From Leptospira ellinghausenii (GTDB taxonomy: Bacteria; Spirochaetota; Leptospiria; Leptospirales; Leptospiraceae): a stretch of 64,000 nt of DNA. The stretch spans positions 124,001 through 188,000 of the forward strand of contig NZ_BFAZ01000002.1 of NCBI RefSeq assembly GCF_003114815.1. The letters run 5' to 3'. The notes under the pieces were generated by a model that was not told the origin of the DNA, searched no databases, and saw only the letters and a list, made by a program, of their open reading frames with translations. This document shows, one piece after another, positions 42,577 through 50,526 of this stretch (position 1 is its first letter; every line of letters starts with the position of its first letter). The translations under genes and the position numbers were made by a program.

Positions 42577-45087
42577 ATGTTAACAACCCTTATGATGTTA
42601 CTCGGTCTCTCTGGTGCTGGCGCCGATCTCGATGAGATCTCTCGTCGTGAAGGGAGTGGTGAGTCCGGTGCGTCTTTGAGTCCTAGGCAAAAACGTAGAC
42701 TCAAACAGAAGCAAGGTGATGAAACCGATGAGGTACAAGCCCCCAAAAGAGGTGGTGGGCGGTCTTCCCGAGAAAAAGGGAACAAACAAAGTAGGGGTGA
42801 GGAACTTGGTTTCCAAACAGATACCAAAAGTCCAAATTCAAAACCAAAATCGTTATCCGAAAAACTATCCGACTTACCAAACTTTGAAGGTGATTCCGAC
42901 GAACCAAGTTTAGGTGGTGATGAAAATCAAAAATCACCCAGAAGGAAACGAGAAAAACAAAAACCGCCTAAATCACTAAGTGATCTTCCGTTAGGTGACT
43001 TTGGAGAAATAAATCCCGAAGTTGATGATTCACCGTCTAGGCCCAGACGAGAAAGTCCCGAGATAAGTTTTTCAGCAGATGACATCATTTCTAAAAATTC
43101 GAAGTATAGTTTCCATCGTAGGCCACTACTCAATGCAGAAGCACTTGTCGAAGCGGAACAAGTTGAGGAAGCAATTGAGATCTTTGAGAGGACTGGCAAT
43201 CGTATCCCGGATGCTGACATCAAAGAGAAAATCAAAAAAAACATTCAGGATTTAGAAGAGTTTTTAGAAGACAATCCAAACATAGGATCTGGAGAAACTG
43301 GAAAAGATGGCAAACCCCAGGACAAGGATTCTGCGAAAAAAAACAAACCAAAACCACCAGGGAATATAGAGAAATCAGACAAAGACTTAAGTGATTTGGT
43401 GCATGCTTTAAAAGAAGTATCCGAATTATTTGCCGAATCAATTGCTCGTGCCATTCAATTTGCACAGAATGCACCACCACCTAACTTTCCCAATTTGCAG
43501 AAAGAACCTTCTTTACCTCCTGGTCAAAATTTGGGAGAGTTTCCTCCACCTCCACTTCCCAAAGGGAAAAGTGATCCACAACCTCCTAGTGGGCCACAAA
43601 TCAACCAAACGGTTGAAGGTGGCAACCAATTGGTTCATCCAATTGTGTATCAGTTTTTGCAATCAAGTCCACAATCTCCCGGAGTCATTGATCCAAAACT
43701 TGTTCAAAACCAAGACCAATTATTACAATCATTGAACCAAGGTTTGACTGCTGGAGGATTAACATCTTCTCCATCTGGTATTCCTATGGCACCAGCAGGT
43801 TCTGGAATTGTAGGTCCCTTTTTTGTTCCACCGGAAAACAAACAAAAACCGGAAGAGGAAAGAAAACCTTTCGACTTGCAGGAGTTAGCGGAGCAAATTT
43901 CTAAAAAAGATGTATCAGAGCTTGATTTACCTGAGGATACATTTTTTTCAAATGATTGGAAACAGTTTAAAGATTTACCTCTTGTTGATAGAAGGTCTGG
44001 TGAAGAACGAAGGAAAAATCCTGACCGTAGAAACAATTTAGTAGGAAGGAAAGATAGACGGTCTGGGGAAGACAGACGGAAACGTGATCGTTTTAAAGAA
44101 AGAGAAGAATTCTTAAAAAACCAAGCACTTCAAAAACTTGAAAAAAAGGCAAAAGAATTTGAAGCAAAAGGGGAAGAATCTTCGCTCAATGATTTATTAA
44201 AACCTTACTTTCCTGAGCAACCCAATTTAAAATTACCTGAGTCATGGGACTTAGAACCCATTGGATTACCAGATCCAAATGATCTCAGAAGGGATGAAAA
44301 AGAACCACTCCTCCATCCAGAAGAAAGGAAACAAACTGGTGAGGAACCGAATTGGTTCCAAGATACAACAGATTCTTTACGTAAGGAACTGGAACTCCCT
44401 GATCCTGTTGATCCACAAACTGACGAATTAATTTCTTCAAAAGTAGAACTACCAGAGGCAGTTGATCCTAACAAACATAAGTCGGAAACGATTATTGAAA
44501 CGGATATGCCCATCCAAGTGGAACTCACAAATAGGCCACTCGTTGCTGACGATATTAAAATCGGGTTACCTGATGCGGATGAAGTTTTTAGGGATCGTAA
44601 ACGTAAAGAAGAAGCTGGTGAAACAGAAGGTCCTTCATTTGATGATGTAGATGGTCCTGAAATTGAAATTGTCGATGGGGATTTGGGAGAGATTGCGGAA
44701 GAAGAATCTCCCATGCCTCTTGAGGAGATGGCTGAAAAAGCCACCGAGGATGAACCTGAAAAAATCATCCATGGGGTTTTGGAATTAAAACCACCAGAAG
44801 CGGATGATGCACCGTTTTTAACTCTAACTTATGATTTTGGAAAAATCCCACATGCGTTCCGATTATCAAAGAATTATTCTATTATGGAATATTCGTATTA
44901 TAAATACAAACCGATGCTCATGAAAGCCCAAGAGTTTGCCCGTCGGAAGATGTTAAAAAATGCTCTCAATTATTACCGAGTGATCAAATCCCAAAATATA
45001 CCACCTGAACTTCGTAAGATGATCAACCGAAACATTCGAGACATCACAGAGTTTATGGAAAAATTCCTAATGGCAAAAGGAAACTAA
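42577..45087 (+). CDS. Long low-complexity protein with an internal duplicated helical domain
   Basis: The 836 residues begin with a short hydrophobic segment and continue with Lys/Pro/Glu/Asp-rich sequence. A helical module of about 55 residues occurs near 178-236 (NAEALVEAEQVEEAIEIF, KKNIQDLEEFLED) and again near 770-830 (KAQEFARRKMLKNALNYY, NRNIRDITEFMEKF); it looks like a TPR-type unit. In the middle are two copies of DRRSGE[ED]RRK (residues 471 and 493) and several LPDPxD-type repeats. I do not recognise the family. It may be a large scaffold or surface protein. It diverges from the thioesterase gene, with 162 bases between them. Confidence 0.75.
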   Translation: MLTTLMMLLGLSGAGADLDEISRREGSGESGASLSPRQKRRLKQKQGDETDEVQAPKRGGGRSSREKGNKQSRGEELGFQTDTKSPNSKPKSLSEKLSDLPNFEGDSDEPSLGGDENQKSPRRKREKQKPPKSLSDLPLGDFGEINPEVDDSPSRPRRESPEISFSADDIISKNSKYSFHRRPLLNAEALVEAEQVEEAIEIFERTGNRIPDADIKEKIKKNIQDLEEFLEDNPNIGSGETGKDGKPQDKDSAKKNKPKPPGNIEKSDKDLSDLVHALKEVSELFAESIARAIQFAQNAPPPNFPNLQKEPSLPPGQNLGEFPPPPLPKGKSDPQPPSGPQINQTVEGGNQLVHPIVYQFLQSSPQSPGVIDPKLVQNQDQLLQSLNQGLTAGGLTSSPSGIPMAPAGSGIVGPFFVPPENKQKPEEERKPFDLQELAEQISKKDVSELDLPEDTFFSNDWKQFKDLPLVDRRSGEERRKNPDRRNNLVGRKDRRSGEDRRKRDRFKEREEFLKNQALQKLEKKAKEFEAKGEESSLNDLLKPYFPEQPNLKLPESWDLEPIGLPDPNDLRRDEKEPLLHPEERKQTGEEPNWFQDTTDSLRKELELPDPVDPQTDELISSKVELPEAVDPNKHKSETIIETDMPIQVELTNRPLVADDIKIGLPDADEVFRDRKRKEEAGETEGPSFDDVDGPEIEIVDGDLGEIAEEESPMPLEEMAEKATEDEPEKIIHGVLELKPPEADDAPFLTLTYDFGKIPHAFRLSKNYSIMEYSYYKYKPMLMKAQEFARRKMLKNALNYYRVIKSQNIPPELRKMINRNIRDITEFMEKFLMAKGN

Positions 45088-45090
45088 CTC

Positions 45091-45096
45091 TTGACA
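45091..45096 (+). promoter_or_regulatory. Possible -35 element before the ABC-F leader
   Basis: A perfect TTGACA lies 3 bases after the stop of the preceding gene. The -10 is weak (CAGTCT at 45114-45119, spacing 17), resembling the weak -10 at lexA. A start near 45126 would give a leader RNA of about 145 bases before the ABC-F GTG. Confidence 0.4.
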
Positions 45097-45145
45097 ACTT
45101 TTTTATATGTTCTCAGTCTAACAGATGTAGTAGAGGTACACTCCA

Positions 45146-45175
45146 ATGAGATTGCGACTTAAATTAAATAGGTAA
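45146..45175 (+). CDS. Leader peptide of nine codons upstream of the ABC-F gene
   Basis: ATG at 45146 follows AGAGG (45132-45136) by 9 bases and opens a reading frame for MRLRLKLNR, ended by TAA at 45173-45175. The last two codons and stop form part of an inverted-repeat arm. Short, basic leader peptides of this kind, together with an alternative RNA fold, are typical of antibiotic-induced attenuators of erm and ABC-F resistance genes. That parallel is from general knowledge; here it is inference. Confidence 0.55.
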   Translation: MRLRLKLNR

Positions 45176-45261
45176 GCAAAAACTAAATTTCAAATCCACA
45201 CTTCTCCTTATGCATAGGACAAGACATGCTTACCTATTATCCGTTTTGGAAAATAAAGGAG
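45167..45261 (+). promoter_or_regulatory. Probable attenuator with competing RNA helices before the ABC-F gene
   Basis: A perfect 12-base inverted repeat is formed by 45167-45178 and 45227-45238. A second possible helix joins CTCCTT (45204-45209) to the Shine-Dalgarno AAGGAG (45256-45261). A third joins 45233-45242 to 45248-45259 (9 pairs, one mismatch, a two-base bulge), reusing the right arm of the first and covering part of the ribosome site. The leader peptide ends in the left arm. Translation of the leader would thus change which helix forms. The direction of control cannot be decided from sequence alone. Confidence 0.5.
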
Positions 45262-45269
45262 TTTGTCGC

Positions 45270-46778
45270 GTGTCCGATCATATTACCGTTCAAAATGTAA
45301 CATACCAATACGAATCTCAGTCGGAACCTTTGTTCCAAAATCTTAACCTACATTTCACAAAAGGTTGGACTGGGATTGTCGGAAAAAACGGAAGTGGAAA
45401 ATCTACTCTAGCCAAAATCATCGCTAAAGAGATTCTTCCCGACCAGGGAATCGTTTTGGGAAACGATTCTATTTGTTCGATTTCGCAAGGAACTGAAATG
45501 AAAGAAGAAGAACTTTCCCATTTTCTTTACGATGATTCCAAAGAATCTGGATTTTGGAAGAGTTTACTCGAAATCAAAATGCAATCGGTTGAGGACTATA
45601 AGTTTCTCAGTTTCGGCGAAAAACGAAGGATTCTTTTGGCAATGGTTTTGTCCAAAAATGTAGATGTTTTGATTTTGGATGAACCAACAAACCACCTGGA
45701 TTCCAAAAGTACAGAAATCATTCGCGATGCAATTTTGTATTACCGGGGAATTGGTATACTGATTAGCCACGACAGGTCTTTGTTAGATGAGGTGACTAAC
45801 TCTTGTGTTTTTTTGGAAAAAAACTTTATTTCTAAGCGCCCGGGAAATTATTCTGAGGGCAAAAGGCAAATGGAAAGGGAAGCACAAGAGCGAATTCATG
45901 ATTGGGAAATCGCAAGGACAGAACGTAAAAAACTCGATGCCGAACTAAAACGAAGAAGGGAAGAAGCAAGTCTTTCTCATAAACATAGATCCAAGAAGGG
46001 ACTTGATCTTCATGATCATGACGGTCGGCAAAAAAAGAACTTAGCCCGAGTGACCGGTAAAGATGGCCAAGCAGGCCGATTGAAAAACCAAATCGAAAGA
46101 AGAACAGAACATTCCAAACTAAAAGAAGAACAATATTGGGACAAACTTCCAGAAAAAGAAAATTTAGGAATACTATGGAATGGGGTTCCTTCCAAACGAA
46201 GCACCTTATTTATGTTCGATGGTGAATCGATCTCTTTGGATATTCTGTCTTTGTCACTTTCCTCTCATTTGGAAATCCTTCCTGATTCAAAAATTGCCAT
46301 CACAGGTCCAAATGGTGTAGGTAAGTCCACACTTCTCAGGTATTTAGTGAAAACTTTCCAAGAGAAGGGGATTCCTTATCTCTATTTGCCACAGGAATTT
46401 TCAAAAAACGAATTAAACATTTTACTTTGGGAATTTCAAAATTTACCGGATGACACAAAAGCAAAAGTTCTTTCTGGGATCCACAGACTTGGGAGTGATC
46501 CCAAACGGTTTTCTGAATCCGAAGAACTAAGTCCAGGTGAAGGTAAAAAACTGTTTCTGTCTCTCCACTTGGAAGAGAGTTTTGAAGTGATCCTCTTAGA
46601 CGAACCAACAAACCATTTGGATCTAAAATCTGTAGAAGCCTTGGAGGTATCACTAGGACGTTTCCCGAAAGCTCTGCTTGTGGTGAGCCATGATAGGCGA
46701 TTTGTGGAAACAGTGACAACGAGAGAGTGGGTTTTGGAAAACTTCAGGCTTAGTGAAAAACATCTAGACAGAATCTAA
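45270..46778 (+). CDS. ABC-F family ATPase
   Basis: Two ABC domains in one cytoplasmic chain, without membrane segments, identify an ABC-F protein that acts on the ribosome. Walker A boxes are GKNGSGKST and GPNGVGKST; the signature/Walker B regions are [19 protein letters not shown] and [18 protein letters not shown]. The linker between them is long and basic with [12 protein letters not shown], as in ABC-F antibiotic-resistance members, but a housekeeping role is possible. GTG at 45270 has AAGGAG 8 bases upstream; an in-frame ATG at 45210 has no ribosome site and lies in the leader structure. The next start is at 46814. Confidence 0.9.
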   Translation: MSDHITVQNVTYQYESQSEPLFQNLNLHFTKGWTGIVGKNGSGKSTLAKIIAKEILPDQGIVLGNDSICSISQGTEMKEEELSHFLYDDSKESGFWKSLLEIKMQSVEDYKFLSFGEKRRILLAMVLSKNVDVLILDEPTNHLDSKSTEIIRDAILYYRGIGILISHDRSLLDEVTNSCVFLEKNFISKRPGNYSEGKRQMEREAQERIHDWEIARTERKKLDAELKRRREEASLSHKHRSKKGLDLHDHDGRQKKNLARVTGKDGQAGRLKNQIERRTEHSKLKEEQYWDKLPEKENLGILWNGVPSKRSTLFMFDGESISLDILSLSLSSHLEILPDSKIAITGPNGVGKSTLLRYLVKTFQEKGIPYLYLPQEFSKNELNILLWEFQNLPDDTKAKVLSGIHRLGSDPKRFSESEELSPGEGKKLFLSLHLEESFEVILLDEPTNHLDLKSVEALEVSLGRFPKALLVVSHDRRFVETVTTREWVLENFRLSEKHLDRI

Positions 46779-46787
46779 TGACTGTAC

Positions 46788-46802
46788 TTAGAATAATTCT
46801 AA
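46788..46802 (+). promoter_or_regulatory. PerR-box-like palindrome
   Basis: TTAGAATAATTCTAA is a perfect 7-1-7 inverted repeat and differs from the known Per/Fur-type consensus TTATAATNATTATAA at two symmetric positions. Its last two bases are the first two of the AAGGAG ribosome site of the peroxiredoxin gene. This suggests repression by PerR or another Fur-family protein. Confidence 0.55.
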
Positions 46803-46813
46803 GGAGTGACATT

Positions 46814-47407
46814 ATGCCACAAGTGACATCACATGCCCCTGATTTTAAAGCAACCGCAGTGATCGGGGACAGTTTCAAAGAAATCAAATTATCCGATTAC
46901 AAAGGGAAATGGGTGGTTCTATTTTTTTATCCACTTGATTTTACTTTCGTATGTCCAACAGAGATCATTGAATACGATGCAAAACTCGAAGATTTTAAAA
47001 AGATCGGAGCTGAAGTATTGGGAGTATCTGTTGATAGCGAATTTTCACACTTAGCTTGGAAAAAAACGCCTAAAAAAGAAGGTGGTATTGGTGAGATTAA
47101 ATACCCACTCATTGCAGACAAAACAAAAGAAATTGCAAAGTCTTTTGGTGTCCTCATTGAGTCTGGTCCTGATGCTGGAGTTGCGTTACGCGGAACTTTC
47201 ATCATTGACCCACAAGGTATCATCCGCCAAGCAACTGTTAACGACCTTCCAGTAGGACGTAACATTGAAGAAGCACTCAGACTCATCAAAGCGTTCCAAT
47301 TTGTGGAAAAACACGGTGAAGTTTGTCCTGCAAACTGGGATGAAGGGAAAAAAACGATGAAAGCGGATCCTACTGGATCAAAAGCTTACTTCGCTTCCGT
47401 CAATTAA
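46814..47407 (+). CDS. Typical 2-Cys peroxiredoxin
   Basis: It reduces hydrogen peroxide and organic peroxides through Cys pairs. The peroxidatic site is [10 protein letters not shown] and the resolving Cys lies in GEVCPANW. The GGIG loop and a C-terminal YF motif (AYFASVN) resemble the peroxide-sensitive Prx1/AhpC group. At 197 residues it is normal. AAGGAG precedes the ATG by 7 bases and overlaps the PerR-like palindrome. The ABC-F gene is upstream; sufB follows after 24 bases. Confidence 0.95.
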   Translation: MPQVTSHAPDFKATAVIGDSFKEIKLSDYKGKWVVLFFYPLDFTFVCPTEIIEYDAKLEDFKKIGAEVLGVSVDSEFSHLAWKKTPKKEGGIGEIKYPLIADKTKEIAKSFGVLIESGPDAGVALRGTFIIDPQGIIRQATVNDLPVGRNIEEALRLIKAFQFVEKHGEVCPANWDEGKKTMKADPTGSKAYFASVN

Positions 47408-47431
47408 TTGCACTTTCTCTAAAACGAGAGA

Positions 47432-48838
47432 ATGGGAGAACCAATGGAATCTACAACAAATACCGAAAAACCGAATGTCGAATTTTATAAGGCTGATAAT
47501 TTTCCGAAGGGTTTGACACGAAAGGTTGTAGAATCCATCTCCCATATCAAAAATGAACCGAGTTGGTTACGTGAGTTTCGTTTAAAAGCCTTTGAGGTGT
47601 ATGAACAAAAACCAATGCCTGCTTGGGGTTTTATACCGCAGTTCCAAATTAACATTGATGACTATGTGCATTATGTAGGTTCCAACCAAAAAAAGAAAAA
47701 ATCTTGGGATGAGGTGGATCCTGAAATTTTACGTAGTTTTGAAAAACTAGGAATCCCAGAACACGAACGCAAATACTTGGCAGGAATCGAAACCATGAAC
47801 GATTCCGAAACCATTTATGCCAATGTTAAAAAAGAACTTACTGATTTAGGGATCATTTTCTGTGACATTGATACCGCCATCCGCGAATACCCGGAACTGG
47901 TTCGTGAGTATTTGGGAACAGTTGTCACCATCGGAGACAATAAATTTTCTGCACTGAACTCTTGTGTTTTTAGTGGTGGGTCGTTTGCTTACATTCCGAG
48001 AGGTGTCAAAACTCCTATGCCTCTTCAAGCATACTTCAAGGTAACAGCCGCTAGCTCCGGCCAATACGAACGTACTCTTCTCATTGCTGATGAAGGTGCT
48101 CATTTGGAATACAGCGAAGGTTGTACTTCTGTCCAAGATAAAGGTACGAATTTCCACACAGCCGTTGTGGAACTTGTTGCCAAAAAAAATTCTAAAATCT
48201 TTTATACTACCATCCAAAACTGGAAAAAGAATATGTACAATTGGACAGTGAAACGTGGGTTATGTGAAGAAGCAGCTCATATCACTTGGACTGATTGTAA
48301 TATTGGTGCTAATACAATCAAATATCCTGGTATTATTTTACATGGAGACCATTCCACTGGAGATGTGCTTTCCCTTGCGTTTGCGGGCAATGGCCAAGTG
48401 CAAGATACGGGTGCTCGGATCATCCATGTAGGTAAAAACACAAGGTCTAATATTTTAGCAAAAGGGGTAGCCCTTGACGGTGGGATTAACTCTTACCGAG
48501 GTCTTGTGAAGTTTGAGCCATCGAGTAAAGGTTCGTATAGCCACATCAAATGTGATGGACTTATGATGGACAATCGTTCCCAATCTCATGCTTATCCTTA
48601 TAACGATGTATCGGGGGAAGAAGGAACCTTAAACTACGAAGCGACTGTTTCCAAAATTGATGATGACCAACTGTTTTACCTTCAGTCTAGAGGCATGTCT
48701 GAAGATGATGCAAAACTTCTCATCATCAATGGATTTTGTGAAGGGGTCACCAAACACTTAGATGTGGAATATTCAGTTGAGATGACAAAACTCATTCGAA
48801 TGATCCTGGAAGACGGAAAAGTCATCTCCGAAACTTAA
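47432..48838 (+). CDS. sufB: Fe-S cluster assembly protein SufB
   Basis: SufB is the scaffold of the SufBCD complex for Fe-S cluster assembly. Family segments are [55 protein letters not shown] and the [17 protein letters not shown] stretch. At 464-468 residues it is full-length. sufC, sufD and sufS are not next to it. A second ATG at 47444 follows GGGAGA and may be the true start. A 6-base hairpin (47415-47432) lies directly before the first ATG. Confidence 0.96.
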   Translation: MGEPMESTTNTEKPNVEFYKADNFPKGLTRKVVESISHIKNEPSWLREFRLKAFEVYEQKPMPAWGFIPQFQINIDDYVHYVGSNQKKKKSWDEVDPEILRSFEKLGIPEHERKYLAGIETMNDSETIYANVKKELTDLGIIFCDIDTAIREYPELVREYLGTVVTIGDNKFSALNSCVFSGGSFAYIPRGVKTPMPLQAYFKVTAASSGQYERTLLIADEGAHLEYSEGCTSVQDKGTNFHTAVVELVAKKNSKIFYTTIQNWKKNMYNWTVKRGLCEEAAHITWTDCNIGANTIKYPGIILHGDHSTGDVLSLAFAGNGQVQDTGARIIHVGKNTRSNILAKGVALDGGINSYRGLVKFEPSSKGSYSHIKCDGLMMDNRSQSHAYPYNDVSGEEGTLNYEATVSKIDDDQLFYLQSRGMSEDDAKLLIINGFCEGVTKHLDVEYSVEMTKLIRMILEDGKVISET

Positions 48839-48847
48839 AAACAGGGA

Positions 48848-49150
48848 TTATCGTTTCAAAATCAGGGCCCAGAGGCTTACACTTGCGATGAGTAGGCCGA
48901 GGCTTTCTCTCACTTCTTCCACTTCCATTCCAAAATAGGGTGCTTCGGTCATATAAAACACTGATAAAACCAGATACAGTGGAATGAGAACTGTTCCAAT
49001 CCATTTAGGCAATCGCCTGAAAAAACGAACAGTAGCAAGGACTCCTACGATTGCATAGAGCGGAAACCATAAATACGGATCTGGATCGTTCAACTGCAAA
49101 TAAGCAAATAAAAAGAAAATGGGAATACAAATGAGGGAAAATAGTTTCAT
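48848..49150 (-). CDS. TMEM220-like small membrane protein
   Basis: About 100 residues with four hydrophobic helices. FAYLQLNDPDPYLWFPLYA near the N-terminus is like the conserved LQLNDPDPxxW motif of the TMEM220 family. The function is unknown in general. An ATG at 49150 was preferred to a TTG at 49162. It converges with sufB, with 9 bases between them, and diverges from the sugar dehydrogenase gene. Confidence 0.7.
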   Translation of the reverse strand: MKLFSLICIPIFFLFAYLQLNDPDPYLWFPLYAIVGVLATVRFFRRLPKWIGTVLIPLYLVLSVFYMTEAPYFGMEVEEVRESLGLLIASVSLWALILKR

Positions 49151-49220
49151 CACAGTTTCCAAAGTTTTTTGATTGCGGATACAAATCCAAGCGAATTATC
49201 CTAAAAGGAGAAAACCTCGT

Positions 49221-50465
49221 ATGAAAATCCAAATCTTATTATCCTTGTCCTTTTTTACAGTATCTCTATCTTCTCTTGCTTGTGATGATGTTGGCAGAAA
49301 GATATTAAAAACATTCAATAAAAAATATGAAACAGATGGAAAGGTATTAGGCTCCAAACCAATTTTCATTGGCCCGGATGCTCTTCGCAAACAAGTATCG
49401 ATTTCACTTACGGAAGTGGTAAAGGTCAAAGAACCTACCGACATTCAGTTCCCTCCATTTGAGAGTCCGTTTATGTTTATTTTGGAAAAAGCAGGGGACC
49501 TTATTCTTTTTGACAGAGAAAAGAAAACCAAGCGAGTGTTACATAAATTCCCTGTCATCACGGATAGTGAGGAAGGTCTCCTTGGTTTTACCTTCCATCC
49601 CAATTATCCGAATGAACCAAAGGTGTATTCACATACCGTTATCTCTTCTGCAGGGAAGGATATGACTGTGATTGCCGAATGGGTAGTGGAAAATCCAAAC
49701 TCATATGAATCCATGGTTCTAAAAAACGAACGTGTGTTATTGCAAGTAGAACAACCTTATCCAAACCATAATGGTGGACAAATCGGCTTTGGTCCTGATG
49801 GGTATTTGTACATTGGTCTTGGTGATGGAGGATGGAGGGCCGATCCTAAAAACAACGGTCAAAATCCAAACACGTTACTTGGTTCTATCTTACGCATTTC
49901 TCCCACGCCCGAATCCGATGGGAAAAAACCGTATTCCATTCCTAAAGATAATCCTTTCGTTGGAAAACAAGGATTCTTGCCTGAAATTTTTGCCTATGGG
50001 ATTCGCAACCCTTGGAAGATTAGCTTTTCACCTGACGGTCGTTTGATTGCTGCTGATGTAGGACAAGATGCTTTTGAAGAAGTGGATATCATCCTATCTG
50101 GAAAAAATTATGGATGGAACCAAACAGAAGGTTTCCATTGTTTTACAGATGGATGTAATCCTTCTTTGTACCAATCTCCATTCTATGAATACGGCCGTGA
50201 AGAAGGCCAATCCATTACTGGTGGGTATGTGTATACAGGTTCTTCTATCCCTGAGTTAAAAGGAAAATATGTTTTTGGTGATTTTATCCAAGGAAAAATT
50301 TGGGCGATTGATGTACCAAAACCTGGAACCAACCAAAAAATAACAGAAACCATTGCACTTGGAAAGTGGAACCTTCTCATCCCAACCTTTGGCAAAGACA
50401 ATGATGGTGAAATCTTTGTTGCTGATTACCAATCGGGGACCATTTACAAATTGGGGAAACCGTAA
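49221..50465 (+). CDS. PQQ-type glucose/sorbosone dehydrogenase (YliI-like)
   Basis: It belongs to the beta-propeller soluble aldose sugar dehydrogenases of the GSDH family. HNGGQIGFGPDGYLYIGLGDGGW, NTLLGSILRI and YGIRNPWKISF are diagnostic. A signal peptide ending in SLAC suggests a lipoprotein or secreted enzyme. AAAAGGAGA lies 9 bases before the ATG at 49221. At 414 residues the length is normal. The cofactor would be PQQ if its synthesis or uptake exists, which cannot be seen here. Confidence 0.88.
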   Translation: MKIQILLSLSFFTVSLSSLACDDVGRKILKTFNKKYETDGKVLGSKPIFIGPDALRKQVSISLTEVVKVKEPTDIQFPPFESPFMFILEKAGDLILFDREKKTKRVLHKFPVITDSEEGLLGFTFHPNYPNEPKVYSHTVISSAGKDMTVIAEWVVENPNSYESMVLKNERVLLQVEQPYPNHNGGQIGFGPDGYLYIGLGDGGWRADPKNNGQNPNTLLGSILRISPTPESDGKKPYSIPKDNPFVGKQGFLPEIFAYGIRNPWKISFSPDGRLIAADVGQDAFEEVDIILSGKNYGWNQTEGFHCFTDGCNPSLYQSPFYEYGREEGQSITGGYVYTGSSIPELKGKYVFGDFIQGKIWAIDVPKPGTNQKITETIALGKWNLLIPTFGKDNDGEIFVADYQSGTIYKLGKP

Positions 50466-50526
50466 CCCTTCGCTAATGGAAGAAAAGATCCATTTGATTG
50501 TTTAAATTTTATAAGTTGATCCTTTT

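Noticed and set aside
44205..44768. Open frame of 187 residues on the minus strand, Ser-rich
   Set aside because: It mirrors the repetitive Asp/Glu/Pro-rich codons of the plus-strand gene and has no ribosome site or recognisable domain.
45210..45269. In-frame ATG extension of the ABC-F gene
   Set aside because: It has no ribosome site, the 20 extra residues do not resemble ABC-F proteins, and it lies in the helix-forming leader. The GTG at 45270 has a good AAGGAG.
47415..47432. 6-base hairpin TTCTCT/AGAGAA before sufB as a terminator
   Set aside because: The stem is short and AT-rich with no T run after it, so it is not a convincing terminator.
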